Assembly (NCBI RefSeq): GCF_036669915.1
Contig: NC_089313.1
Span: 12,356,292 to 12,420,291 of the forward strand
Origin: Pocillopora verrucosa
Taxonomy: Eukaryota; Cnidaria; Anthozoa; Scleractinia; Pocilloporidae
DNA length: 64,000 bases
Direction of reading: 5' to 3'
Under the pieces are notes generated by a model. The model was not told where the DNA came from. It saw only the letters and a program-made list of their open reading frames with translations, and made no database searches. Within the stretch, counting starts at the first letter, position 1, and the number at the start of each line of letters is the position of its first letter. The position numbers were made by a program, and so were the translations under genes. Shown piece after piece: positions 12,481 to 25,200 of the stretch.

Positions 12481-12997
12481 ATAATTCCACCGGAATTTTC
12501 AAGATCAAAGTGCCAAATTCAAGGTGGTATTAAGTAGCTGTGGTTCTGGCCACAACAGAAAATGCTGAAAGGCTGGGCAAAAAAGCTTGTTTAAGTCTTC
12601 CAAAAGGGGCAAAGAAAGAGAGGGAAGATGCCATAAATTTATCCTGAAGATAAAAATTCCAGACATTGATTCAAGTAAAATTTGAGGTAGGCTATCCAGG
12701 GATACTATGACTCTATGTTCACAGAGCATTTGTTGTCTTTGGAATATTGCATGTTGTGACCTTGAAAGATCATTCACTCAAAAGTTTGTCTTTCCAGCTT
12801 GGGGTGTTTGTAATCTTAATTACACACAATTTTTCGTTTGTTGCCAATTTCTTTTACCACAGTCTTTAAAGCACTGATTAACCTGTGACAATGAGAGTTT
12901 CAGCAATAGAAGAGGCAGTTTCATCTCTAAGATGTCAACTGAAGCACATACATGAGCAGTCATTTTTTATTCTTGTTTGCAGAATATCTGCAGCCAC

Positions 12998-13136
12998 ACT
13001 CCATTTCTGGTCATCACCTACGTTCCTGGCCTTCTTAAGATCCGAAGAACTAATTTCAAGACCTTACACTCCATTTCTGGTCATCACCTATGTTCCTGGC
13101 CTTCTTAAGATCCCAAGAACTAATTTCAAGACCTTT
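12998..13136. repeat. Two-copy tandem repeat, 70-bp period
   Basis: The segment starting actccatttctggtcatcac is repeated after exactly 70 bp (12998 and 13068) with two mismatches. On the minus strand it lies within an ATG-led open stretch starting at 13216 (MATLTVLNFKQQF, about 50 codons). Because 70 is not a multiple of three, the duplication shifts the frame and introduces a stop. Confidence 0.85.
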
Positions 13137-13239
13137 GGTGATTGCACCTTTGCCCGTTCTAGGCCACTTCTGTTGAACAAACTGCTGCTTGAAATTCAAA
13201 ACAGTCAGTGTAGCCATTTTTAAGTTGTTTTAACATTTT

Positions 13240-14800
13240 TAATAGTTTTAGCATTTTAATATCTTTCATATTTTTCATATTTTATCGTTTAATTCCTTTA
13301 ATATTTTTATAGAATATTTTGTAAGGTTATAATTTTGGTGCTCTAGAAATGTTAATTATCATTATTATTATTACTATATTATTATTGTCCAAGACACACG
13401 AAAGCGATGTGGACCTATTTGTTTTGTAGAAGGCAAGATCAGGGAACACGACTTTCTACTCATTAAGAAGCAATTGATTTGACTATTTTAAAAAACTTTA
13501 AAACTTGTTGAATTGGTGACGAAAAAAGAAGGTACCGTGTATGGCCTTACATCAAAATGGTCACCTTTCATAGCAATGCAGATGACTATCATACAGAGTG
13601 CATCACTGCAGTGTGAGAGCAAATCTACTTGTATCACCGCTATTAAATGTCGTCTTTAAACTTCTGTAAAGCCAGTGATAACTATTAAGATCATGGCAAC
13701 ACGTTCCTTGCTCATCTTTAAGAATGTTTAATTCTTTCACAAGAGCGAACTTAATACCTTTCAACTCCTTGACCTTAAAAATAAGACGCTTGTATTCCCT
13801 ATAGAAACACTTGACACCTCCGCTTTAAATTAACCACCCTGGGAGGGCAAGGTTTTTTAATTCCTTACTCCCTTGGCACGGACGACAGTCAAATGCACAT
13901 GAGTCGTACCGGGCAGGAGGGGGGCAGGTTGAAACAACACATAAGCTCTTGTGCTTTATCATAAGAATTAGAATGTTTGTACGAATAAATTTAAGATAAA
14001 TCAAATATTAGATGACTCGCCTCGTTTGGCTCACCAAGTGTCCGTATGTTCCCCAGACTTCGCCTTCGGCCACAAACACTGTAAACTGGAGGGAACTCAC
14101 TCGATATTCATTTTTCTTCGAGGTCTTCATCCTCGTGAGGCCGTCCCCGCTTCATTATGACCCTTCCCATCACCAGCTAATACCCTAACGGCATGAAATC
14201 TTTACTTGAAAATGCTTCCCAAGTCAAGAGTCAACCGGCGCAGTACAAGATTTCCAAGATCAGAGACGTGAACAACCCTCCGGCACTTTGGAAAGATGCT
14301 GATTTTTCCACCAAAAATAGCCCATTCTCCGAGTTAAGAGCTTCAACTTTTCTTTTGTAAAAAAACCTAGAGACTTAACAAAAAGATTCTGCCTACATTA
14401 CGATTGCTACGATGCTAACCTCATTACCACAAAACAGCTGTTCAACCTGACACCTTAATGTAGATTTCGATCAAGAGGCCAAGCCAGTATGTAAAATTCA
14501 TTCTCAGACCTCTCGCATCATTGAAACCTTGTAATTTCAAGGATTTTGGGCTTCATTGGGACTCGAAAGTCTAAGTGTAACTGTTTCGTAGGAGATTTAT
14601 ATGCCCCCACTTTTAACTTGCTAAAAGGTATAGATAATAGCTGTATTTAAAATTAGAAATTATCCACCTTAGCGGCTAGCGAGTTTTCCTAAATAGACCA
14701 TTTTTTGTGCATTTTATGTTATTTTATTTTTCTGAGCAATAGATATGGCCCTCGCAAGAGGTTCATATGTTTTTAATAGCGCTTTATGAGATATTCTTAA
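13240..14800. other. Intergenic sequence, no gene seen
   Basis: Contains a short ATT-rich run (13355-13387). No coding signal on either strand. Confidence 0.3.
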
Positions 14801-14814
14801 ATCATGTAGTCACA

Positions 14815-14918
14815 TATTTGTTCATCGTAAGCAGGTTAGATTTAGTTTTCTATTTCTTTACTTATTGTAAAGCGCTATTGGGCTAAATGGAAATGGCGCT
14901 ACATAAATTTTGTAATTA

Positions 14919-14950
<32 letters not shown>

Positions 14951-14952
14951 TC
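14815..14952 (+). mobile_element. Non-LTR element 3' tail ending in (ATT)n
   Basis: The motif ttgtaaagcgctattgggc followed by aatggaaatggcgctacata and a run of ATT triplets (14920-14952) is the characteristic 3' end of a widespread cnidarian LINE/SINE family. No coding part of the element is attached. Confidence 0.5.
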
Positions 14953-15434
14953 TGTTATAAATAATGCTGATTACAGGGCCTGTTTCCAGACGTTCTACTT
15001 CCTATGTAGAATAAGTACGTTTAGTAGTAGGCGCTGCGTGGTAGTAGGCAATATATTAGGATGGGTCAATCATTATTTGTAATAAAGTTCAAGCCCTTTC
15101 CTGCACTGACCGACAATACTATTCAACAGTTCCAAATCTCCAAACCTTGCAAAAAATCCTTATGAGCAAGTGGCATTTAGTACAGCAGCAACCATTGCTA
15201 AGAGAAATCCTCAAAAAAACCGATAATATCGTACAGAAACAAATGATCACTCAGACATACTCGTAAGAGAAAATTACGAGGGCGAGAAAACTGAATATAC
15301 CATGGTGTTTCGTGTAAACATTTGTAGCCAATACAGAGAAAACTGGACGTACTACTGAATCATTTAGGCGTGTCAACCTCAATTTACACGGGAGCATTAA
15401 TTAAGCCCGTTTCTAAAGCAAAGAAATACTTTTT

Positions 15435-15600
15435 ATGAGCTCGCCTATACCCGTCCCAACCCCTATCCCGCATTCAAATCGGAGTATGTCCCGGTCTCGC
15501 CTTCCTATCTTCATCCCGCATCTCGCCTTTAAAGAATCTCGTATTCCACATCCCGCCTCGATTTTAGGCCCCATCCTGCATCCTGCCAAACCTATGTTGG
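15435..15600. repeat. Degenerate C-rich short repeat
   Basis: A loose repetition of atcccgcat / tcccgcctcg / catcctgcat words over about 150 bp. The 71-codon plus-strand ORF across it (15435-15650) is Pro/Ser-rich, as low-complexity sequence gives, and is not taken as a gene. Confidence 0.4.
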
Positions 15601-15960
15601 ACCCTCTCTACCACTTTCATTCAGTATACGGAATTCACTGTTGGATTTAATACACTGAGCACGCAGGAAATCCGCGGAGAGCGCGTTAAAGTTGTTAAAA
15701 ATGTTTTGATTACCTTTATAACTAAGATGCAGTCCTCCCTTGATTAGGCCAATTTCTGTGATCATTAGATGCTGGATTAGGTTCCATCCATTCTGACGGC
15801 AGTAGCTCTTTAGATGTTTATTCGCATCTTTCACTGCTCTATTGAATTCATCCCTTGTGGAAGTAAGCCTCGATATGGCGGAGGTGGAGTCGGATGAATT
15901 TTCGATTTGTCTATGATCGATTCAGCATCTTGCAACTCTTTTTATATTTAAGGTTATTGG
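15592..15960 (-). mobile_element. SGNH-hydrolase-like retroelement fragment
   Basis: The minus-strand ORF 15834-15592 reads KDANKHLKSYCRQNGWNLIQ, then GLIKGGLHLSYKGNQNIFNN. The pattern (VNxxLKxxCxxxGxxxIDHxxI, then GLHLNxxG) is that of the SGNH-like segment often fused to invertebrate retroelement polyproteins. Upstream frames contain stops. Isolated and inactive. Confidence 0.45.
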
Positions 15961-17190
15961 AGCCGACATAGAGAACGAATTGGTCCGGCGAATGCTTCAG
16001 GCTAGCCTTGAGGTTGGCCTTCATAGCTTTTGAGGTGGCCCTACAGAATAACTTGACCACTGCTCGATGGCGAACGGCTTTTTCTAGCTTTTTACAACAT
16101 ATATTTGTTTTTGTTAAGGAAGCTCCAATTGATAGGGTTGTACATCAGTGTTGTAGCCAAAAATGCTCGTTACATGTCCAACTTCACTTCCAAAATGGCT
16201 AAACGAAACGAAGTTCAGAAATAAATACGTAACCGGTTGCAAGAAATGGATTACAAGTTATAGTTGTCACAATTCACAAAATAAAGGAAAACAAAAGACA
16301 CTTACAAACGTCGCACGAGATGTGGGTCAACTGCCAAATTAAAGACGATGTAAAGAGACGGAAAGCAACGTAAAGCGGCGTAAAGCGATCGACAGAGACG
16401 GCATAAGCAGTTAGACGGTTCGAATAGTTAAACGGTTGATCCGAATGAATAAAATTCGCGGTAAAGACTAATACAAGGGACATAAACAAAAGGCAATTAT
16501 GCAGGAAAGAGTAACAGAATATTGATGAAAGTTATGTGCACAGAACAAAAGGCATGAATGAACTGTGACAAAAGAAGAGTACGAATTTGTAATCAATCGA
16601 ATTTTTGGCGGCAACAGTAGTGGAATTATCAGAGACCTTTGCAACGGACTGTGTCCCATCTTCATTGTTCCTTTGTTTTTGTTTTTTAAATCTTTTTCTT
16701 TTCCTTGCTAACAACTTGCCATTGATTGCGCATTTGTATTGTCAGAAGGTATTTTTGACTCCTCCTCATTACTTGGATTCATTGCCAGAAATGACGGACA
16801 AAATGGCGGCGGTGGTGGCTTGCTGCTTGGGAACGGAGTATTTAAAAATGGCTGGAGCGTTACAATAACATGTATGGCACAATGAACTAAATTTAAAAAA
16901 TAAAAATACCTCGAGATGCTGCACATGTTTCCCCGACCTCTCACTTTTTTTCAGAACATCTGACAAATTCGAAAATATAAATAGATAATCAAAGAGACTT
17001 CCTTGTAAGGTCCAAATGCATATCAAATAGGGTGTTTTTTGCTCAAGTGTAACTCCTTCAAGTGTCTGAGATTTGTCTGAGATATCCTAAATCAAAGGTC
17101 GTAAGGTTAGGCGTCTTATGACAAAAAGTGGTTCCCCGACCTCGCATAACATTCTCCTGTTGTTGCAGTTTCTTTTAGTGTATTTCGCGG
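15961..17190. other. Intergenic sequence, no gene recognised
   Basis: Several overlapping short ORFs on both strands (16008-16202 plus, 16605-16868 plus, 16944-16708 minus) have no motifs and shadow each other. A short GGCGGCGGTGG tract lies near 16803. The array sequence begins about 17200. Confidence 0.3.
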
Positions 17191-17199
17191 CTTCCGCCC

Positions 17200-18606
17200 A
17201 TGTAGGAAATAAGTTCCAAGGGAACTTAAAAAAGGCAAATTTTATCCTGTAAATACGTCTGCAAATGGACTGATGTGAGTGTGTGTGGAGTTCGAGAAAC
17301 CACCGTCCCTCTAATGGCAGGAAAGCCGCAATCTTCCTCTGTTCTTTTAAAACCTACACATTCCAGTACAACAAGACGCATTAAGCCCTTAAGGTGAACG
17401 TCCATGAGCACAAACACGACTGAAAACGCCACCATAGCGTTGTAGGATCCAACCAAGGGTAACAGAAGCAAGCAAATACAAAATATCTCGTTCCTAGTTA
17501 GTAGAGTTCAAAGATACCTAAAAAACTTGAATTTAAACCCGCTGACCACAAAAGAAGTGGTTGCGGAAGAACGTAGCAATTCCCGCGTAGTTGTACAGGA
17601 GGCTTACTCGGTCCGAAGATATGTTCAGCGTACTCTCACAAAACTTCACCTATGTCGAAGAGAAAGACTAAACCCTTATCCCTTTTCTGCTTTCAGTAAA
17701 ATAGATTCTGCTAGACGGGTTACATCACCTATCTGGGGTCCCCCACCTCTATGTAGACAGGCCCTAACATAGGATGAAACTCGATCTTCGTTTTCGCTTA
17801 CAAATTTTTACTTTTCTATAAATACTGGCATTCTTTTCGTTTTAAGCAAAGGGCCATTTCTGAGTTTCTGGTCAAACTAAATTAGTTATCACTTTTCCTC
17901 GAATAGGTGCCAGGATGCTTTTTTGAAATTTCGGCTTAAAAAACAAGGTGAGATTATTGCAAGGAAGGCACTTAATCGAAGTAAAACGGCAGAAAAAAAA
18001 GCTGTCAGGCGTATGAAATCGATGAATTTTAGCCGTTAATCGTTACAAAAAGTTAACCGTAAAAATTTCACTTTAAAACAATGCAAAGAAAATAACCGTT
18101 AGCGGTAAAATGGAAAATTTTAATTGCTACCCGGATAAGCCATCACCCTTCAAGTTCTAAGGAGTTACTTTGTTTTCGGAGTCTTTGCATTCGTAATCGC
18201 TTGCACTCTGAACACGGAGTAGCCATTCTTTAAACAATGTACAAAATGCTCGCACATTTTGCTCTGGACTTAGGAAACCCGCGCAATAATATTATTTCAC
18301 TTCTGCTGAGAAAAGTTATATGTATGTCGTTGTCTGCTGATATTTTTACGTGTTATTCATTAACGTTATAAAAGCATTTTAATGTCCAGCTCTGGTATTA
18401 TCGCGTCAAGAATTCTAGTGCCCAGATCCAATGCTTTAAATCCGGCGTGATGTCATGAAGTGACGGCATAAACACGTTACCATGCAACTAGTCATAAACA
18501 AATCGAAACTTTGTTTCGCATCAAGAGCTCGGTTCATGCTAAAGCACCGTAAAAGAGAATGCATTTTTGTTTATCGAATGGTTTGAATGAAGATATCAGT
18601 TACAAA
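17200..18606 (+). repeat. Array unit 5' block upstream of WFD copy 2
   Basis: Closely repeated at 23820-25305 (copy 3) and, more diverged, at 43940-45250, 51960-52991 and 60840-61695. Contains the block cacctatctggggtcccccac at about 17728, a conserved minus-strand open frame (17471-17226) and plus-strand frame (17527-17772), and a promoter-like stretch with tataaaag at 18367. ORF conservation may simply reflect recent duplication. Confidence 0.6.
18367..18374 (+). promoter_or_regulatory. TATA-like box of WFD copy 2
   Basis: tataaaag 240 bp before the start codon. The same element stands at 25061 (copy 3), 52751 (copy 5) and 61455 (copy 6), in an otherwise conserved 5' region that also shares catgcaactagtcataaac about 120 bp before the ATG. 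Transcription start not known. Confidence 0.35.
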
Positions 18607-21600
18607 ATGAACAAAAACAAGTCAGGTGACAAAGAGCCTGTTAGGAAATCCTGTTCTGCGAGAATTTTTGATGAGGAAGTCAATGTTACAAATCGTTCTG
18701 CTGAGAATTATCATGAGCCTTTGGAGGCCTCACACGGGGCACGAATCATGGCTAATGAGGTGGGCGTTTCCTATCATTACATCTCCTTTTTTTCGTTAAA
18801 AAAAGTACGTTTAGTTGTTTTAGAAGTTACAATTTGTTATCCGAAGGAGCATGAAAAAAAGAAGCTCAAGTGATTTTCATAACAAACGCGCAACTAGACC
18901 TGATTCAATATAGAAGCCGTGAAAATAGGTCGTAATTGGTTAATTTCAATTGTAAAACGGTTCCCTCCAAAAGTAGCTCATTTGAAAGTCTGTCCAACAT
19001 TGACGAAACATTTAACGCAACTGGAACTTTTCTACATTAAAGGCGTTCAGGTAACTGAGTTTAAAAAACTTTTTTTTCGTGGAGAGATGAAAAAGCGCGC
19101 GCAAATGAAATTCCAAGATTATGACGCCACTCTTTGACATTCCACTATCTTCACGCGGGATTACAAGTTGATAATGCTTTGTATCCCAGCCTTTTAGCTC
19201 TATTCTTATTTCGTCAATTAAAAAGATAACATTTTTGCCAATTTTTTTTTCCAGTCTGCAAGAGAAAAGGAACAACTAACACAGAAGATCATCTACCTTG
19301 AAACACAGATTAACGGTTAGTTTTATGTGGTCACGCATGCATGAAAAGAAAAGTGCGCGCGAACTAGGAAACCATTTTACTAAGTGTTGCCAACCCCCCC
19401 TCCCTCCGGCTTCTCGTTCCGTAATAGATAGTTCCGTCTTTTGTGTTTTTCCGGTTAACTTTATCGCTCAGACCTTGAAGTTGTTCAAACTTCTATAATG
19501 AGTAATTGTAATATTAATTTGTGTTTTAACAGCTAAAGAGAAGGAGATTGGCTTTCTTAAGCAAACTCTCTTTGGAAATGACAGAGACATTGCTGATCTT
19601 AAAGAAAAACTGTCCCAGCTAAAACAAACTGTGGAAACAACTCAATCTGACTTTGTTAAGCACATGGCATCAATAGACAAAAAGCTACAAGAGGCAAGGA
19701 GCAACATTGCCGAGCTAAAGGAGTGCCTTAACTTTACTGTCCAGAAGGATAAAACAGAAGCAGAAGAGTCCCGGAGCAAACCACAAACGGTTAATGGTGA
19801 GTCTGCAAAGTGGGATAGCGTCGTATCAACTGAGTGGTGACAACGCGGTTGATACGAAGGCCTCGTCTTTATGAACTCATTTTATACTCCAGGAAAGCGT
19901 TAAGGGATGTAATTGGAGAGGAAAGAGAGGTCTGCATCACCCATCACTGAAAATAAATTGGTTCTTTCAGAAGCTAAGGAAAATGAAACATACTCAAAAT
20001 CAACGAAACCAGCATTTACGGGCCTGACTTAAAAGTACGTTTCCCATTTCTCTAAAGACACAACTTGTAAATACCATTTTCCATCCTCAAGACAAGAAGA
20101 GCAATTTTACCCTGGCAACTTTTCAATAATCTTTTGATTATAATAAGAGTTCTTCCATGCAGTTTGATTTTCATTTCTTCTTCTTCTTCTTTTTTTTTCG
20201 TTTTTTTTTCTCAACCAGGCAAAGTTTACTTTGACTTTCAACCATCATGGTTTGACATTCCATCCAACAACGGTGGATGTTTCAAAGTTGAAAACTTTCC
20301 AGTTACAGCAAAAGATCTTGAAGCCTTAAGGAATGTTAAATCAAATTCGAGGACCGTCACTGAGCAAGCTAAAGGTACGAAGAAGGAAACTTGTAAAATA
20401 CGATTCCTCCACAGGCCACATTTGCGCGAAAGCAGTGTAGTCTTATGAGTCGCAAACAGCTAGATACCTACGATTGATAACATGTTCTTCCGTACATCGG
20501 CTGATTTTTTAATTATTTTTTATCTGGGCAAAGATTATTTTGACCATCAACCATCATGGTTTGACACTCTATCAAAAAATGCTGGATGTCTTGAAGTTGA
20601 AAATGTTCCAGTTAAAGCAAAAGATCTTGAAGCCATGAAGAAAGGTTTGTAGAGGGAAACTTGTAAAATACGATTCTACATAAGCGATGGTCCAAATCTG
20701 TGCGAAGTAGTGTATTCTGAGAGTGACGAACCAATTAAGCCAATTAGAATTGTCGATGTACCCTTCAGCTTTACTTTTGCAATGTACTCGCCTGATTCTA
20801 ATAAAATGAGCAACTTAATGAGGTGTTACATCACACAAATATAACACAGATTCCTCTGGTATTGAGGTGAACTTCTTTTCCAAGAAAACCAAAGTCGTAA
20901 CAAAACCAACACATATCCCTACTTCCAACTTTGTTTAAGCTCAAACTGTTATGATTTCTGCTGCATTCAAGACTCGTGGCCTATCCAGTCAGATCAACCC
21001 TTTTTCGGAGAAGGTAGTTTTGATGGGAAAAGAGTTAGCTTGCTCCCTTATCGAGTGCTCAAGGTTACGGTTTCTGCGGCGGTTTAGAATAAATGTCTCG
21101 CTGAAATTAATCCACTTTTGGTTCAGTAAGCTAAAAATCTCAGGTATCTTTATGTGGAAACGAAATTCTCTGCCTTGTCATCATGAAACAAAACTTCATT
21201 TATCTTTTATCTAGGCAAAGATTATTTTGACCTTCAACCATCATGGTTTGACACTCTATTGGAAAACGCTGGATGTCTTGAAGTTGAAAACTTTCCAGTC
21301 AAAGCAATAGATCTTGAAGCCATGAAGAATGTTGAATCAAATTCAAAAGCCTTCACTGAGCCAGCTAAAGGGTATGAAGAAGAGAACTTGTAAAATACGA
21401 TTGCACATATTTAACAGTCAACATCTGTGCGAACGGTGGTGAAGTCTTCCGTAGAGACAAACCAGTTAGACAATTAGAATTTTCAGTGTACCCTCTCGCC
21501 CAATCTTTTTTTCAACTGTCTAAAAAGTCCATATCCTTACCATCGTCCATTACATCTTATTATGGCGAGCACTGTTTCCCGTAGAAAAATATAAGTAAAC

Positions 21601-21863
21601 TGTAAAATGCATGTTATAAGCTCCTGAGTTGAAACGTTGTCGTAAGACCTCGAAAGGTGTTTGCCAGTAAGACAATATACGAAAGTGTAGTGCTGTTCAG
21701 TAAATTAAATGCCAAAAATTAACCTATCAATAATTTAGCATTGCGTTACATGTAGTACTACCTGTACTTTCGTTTTACTTAAAATTGTGACATCGACTCG
21801 GATTCTCTTTAACATTCCACAGATCATCGTCAATGCGGGCGACCATGTCTTCTATCTTTCTAA
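18607..21863 (+). pseudogene. WFD-cassette gene copy 2 (altered, possibly non-functional)
   Basis: Exons: 18607-18759 (51 codons, phase 0), 19255-19315, 19533-19796 (coiled coil), 20219-20374 (WFD cassette 1), 20528-20644 (cassette 2), 21215-21371 (cassette 3), terminal exon from 21823. The first four exons are open and in phase. Damage: cassette 2 has lost its acceptor (ATCTGG|GC where paralogues have ATCTAG|GC), and cassette 3 has one extra G before the donor (AAAGG|GTATG), which shifts the last exon out of frame. Skipping cassette 2 would still give an open protein with a different tail. Function unknown; see copy 5 for the family description. Convergent with CHFR: AATAAA at 22111 lies beside the CHFR-strand signal at 22103-22108. 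Confidence 0.6.
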
Positions 21864-22102
21864 TTGCTTAATAACTTCAAAGCCGGGCGTTGTTTGTAAC
21901 TTTGAGTTTGTTATATTTCATCGTCTTTTGAAAACTTTCGTGAGCACTGAAATAAATCAACAACCATGTCTTAAGGAACAAATATTTCAATTTTTGGAAC
22001 ATCATTTGTTAAAGCTTTTGTAAATATGTATGTAGCATTGTCATATTTGATAATTATTTGGTGAATTTTGACCAAATTTGTAAAAAAATTGTTCATCTCT
22101 TT

Positions 22103-22116
22103 TTTATTCAAATAAA
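22103..22116. terminator. Adjacent polyadenylation signals for convergent genes
   Basis: tttatt at 22103-22108 (AATAAA on the minus strand, 180 bp past the CHFR stop) and aataaa at 22111-22116 on the plus strand (past WFD copy 2). Two opposed signals within 14 bp imply overlapping 3' ends for the convergent transcripts. Confidence 0.4.
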
Positions 22117-22287
22117 CATTAAATAACACGCAAATGAGGTGTTTCGAAGACAATATCAGTTTGAAAAAGTATGCTGGGATATGTTTGCATTTTGATTAGT
22201 GTGGTCCATGATGCACCATGCATTATTTACTGTAATAGTTACAGGCAAACTGTTGGGCAAACTTCTTGCTGATAAAGATAATGTCAG

Positions 22288-25200
22288 CTATGTAAATCTT
22301 GTCTGTTCACAAATGTGATTGAAGCGACTGAAAACAAAAAGAACACAGAGTACGCTGAATATCAACACTTTTTCCTCCAACCAGACACTGAAACGAGAGC
22401 ATAACTTAGCATGACTATTGCCAACAAGAATCTTACCTTGCATGAAGTGGTTTAGTCCTCTGAGTTCGGCAATGTTTACCCCAATAACAATCAGCACGCC
22501 TATGCACTGTCTCTGTGATCGGAAAGGACATGCGCACAAAGGGTTACCTTTCAGTTTAACATAATATTTTCATCTGTAATCAAACCGATATCAAAATTCT
22601 AGAACGTAATTGGTTTTCAGCCCCAACTGGACAGCTAATGGATCATTCTTGTACTTCGACGGTGTATTAAAGCAATTTACCATTAAGAGTGGAGAGTAAT
22701 CCAAGATCGCTTTGTGATTGGTCCAGAAAACTCGCACCATTCTCTCAACCAATCATATGCAAAACTAAAACCAATCTCGTCTTTATCGCCGGAATTGGCT
22801 CTTGAGGTTTTTTCCTTTCTTCTGACCGGTCGTCTGGATAACTTCGGTTTTGGTTTTACGACACTCAATGGAAAAGCGCTCTAAATCGCATGCCGTTATA
22901 TAAACTGCTGCGTCCATTTTTATTGTTTTCACCTATGAATACGTTTAACCGATGAGTATCTTTTCTCTGTAACTTTGTCCCAATTTTTTTAATGTTGGTA
23001 ACCGAACTTTGAGTCTCCCAATCCCACCTGCATGTAATCATTAGAGTGAAAAAAATAAAGACAGACTCCTGGGATACTTGCCTGGTAGCTGATCCATTGG
23101 TATGTCACGACGAAACTGGTACGCTAGCTCCTTGAAATTCCGCAATGCACATCTGTAACAGAGTACACATTCTGAGTTGGTATCATGGCTTGCTGCATCT
23201 ACAGGAGAAAATAAGCAGGAATGCTTTAGCCTTCAGTTGTTGAGGTTTACATTAAGTTGACTTTCAATAATAAGTTGGGAAAACAAGCATCATAACTGAA
23301 CCGGGGGTGGCTGCATTTTACTAAAGGATGACATATTATTGAAGCCGGAGAATATTCGATAACCATTCCATACTTTTTAATAGCAAACGTAGCAATGCAA
23401 CTCTAGCAAACATAACTACGCCCCACACGTAGTATCTGGTTTTCTAACTTCGTGTAAGGTGATTAAAATGATAAAAGAAATCCAGTGGATGAAAAGTTTA
23501 TTTACTTAAAATAACAGCGACCCCGCCAGGATTCGAACCTGGAATCCCCTGATTCGTAGTCAGATGCCTTATCCATTGGGCCACGGGGCCTTTCTCGGAT
23601 AATAAAGAGCGCCAAAGAGAAATAAAACGAGTATTATATTCTGAAATGACATCCAACCCAATCGAAAAACAACTATTTGAATAAATTTATTTTCTTGTTG
23701 TTGTTGTAATTGTTTGAATACAAAGCCTAAGAAACAAAGTATTTTTCGTTCTGCATGGTTTTTTCTTATTTTTTCCCTCTATTCTTTGCATGAGATAAAC
23801 AAGGCATGATTTAACCCTTATTATTAGTGCTTGACTCCAGGCAAAACAAACTTCTTCCCGACTCGTCTCAAATCTTCCAGCAGTTGGAGAAGCGTGTGTC
23901 TTGCAGCATTCTGAATAACAAAGGCTATCAGTCGCCTAAAAACTAATACAAAGTACTTTTTACCTATGACGACTGGTTCAATACACGATGCAAATCTGAC
24001 GCTAATGGCGAGAAAGCCGCTGTCTTCCCCTGTTCTTTTACGACCTACACATTCCGGTACTACAAGACGCGTTAAGCCATAAAGTTGAACGTCCATGAGC
24101 ACAAAAACGACTGAAAACGCCACCATAGCGTTGTAGGATCCAACCAAGGGTAACAGAAGCAAGCAAATACAAAATATCTCGTTCCTAGTTGATAGAGTTC
24201 AAAGATGCCTAAAAAACTTGAATTTAAACCCGCTGACCTTACAAAAGAAGTGGTTGCGGAAGAACGTAGCAATTCCCGTGTAGCTGTACAGGAGGCTTAC
24301 TCGGTCCGAAGATATGTTCAGTGTACTTTCACAAAACTTCACCTATGTCGAAGAGAAAGACTAAACCCTCATCCCTTTTCTGCTTTCAGTAAAATAGATT
24401 CTGCTAGACGGGTTACATCACCTATCTGGGGTCCCTCACCTCTATGTAGACAGGCCCTAACCTGGGATGAAACTCGTTCTTCGTTTTCGCTTACAAATTT
24501 TTACTTTTCTATAAATACTGGCATTTTTTTCGTTTTAAGCAAAGGGCCATTTCTGAGTTTCTGGTCAAAGTAAATTAGTTATCACGTTTCCTCGAATAGG
24601 TGCCCGGATGCTTTTTCAAATTTCGGCTTAAAAAAGAAGGGGAGATTATTGCAAGGAAGGCACTTAATCGAAGTAAAACGGCAAAAAAAAAAGCTCTCAG
24701 GCGCATGAAATCGATGAAATTTAGCCGTTAGTCGTTAAAAAAAGTTCACCGTAAAAATTTCCCTTTAAAACAATGCAAAGAAACCAACCGGTAGCGGTAA
24801 AGTGGCAGAAATTTAAATTGCTAGCCGGATAAGCTATCACCCTTCAAGTTCTAAGGAGTTACTTTGTTTTCGGAGTCTTTGCATTCATAATCGCTTGCTC
24901 TCTGAACACGGAGTAGCCATTCTTTAAACAATGTACCAAATGCTCGCACATTTTGCTCTGGACTTAGGAAACCCGCGCAATAATATTATTTCACTTCTGC
25001 TGAGAAAAGTTATATGTATGTCGTTGTCTGCTGATATTTTTACGTGTTATTCATTAACGTTATAAAAGCATTTTAATGTCCACCTCTGGTGTTAACGCTT
25101 CAAGAAAATCCTACTGCCGAGACCTAATGCTTTAAATCCGGCGTGATGTCATGAAGTGACGGCATAAACACGTTACCATGCAACTAGTCATAAACAAATC

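Noticed and set aside
21787..22023. Plus-strand ORF after the last WFD cassette (IIVNAGDHVFYLSN)
   Set aside because: Phase of the preceding cassette exons requires another frame (DHRQCGR...LLSF-stop). The longer frame fits only if phase is ignored.
22288..22539. Long minus-strand ORF repeated at 48380-48628 and 57040-57291
   Set aside because: The single continuous frame runs through an intron of about 110 bp. Only its last 13 codons are the CHFR frame; the rest is a shadow of CHFR exon 19 in another frame.
22683..22868. Minus ORF with related ORF near 57761-57952
   Set aside because: Caused by short inverted aaccaatcag/ctgattggtt segments in CHFR intron 18; no exon borders.
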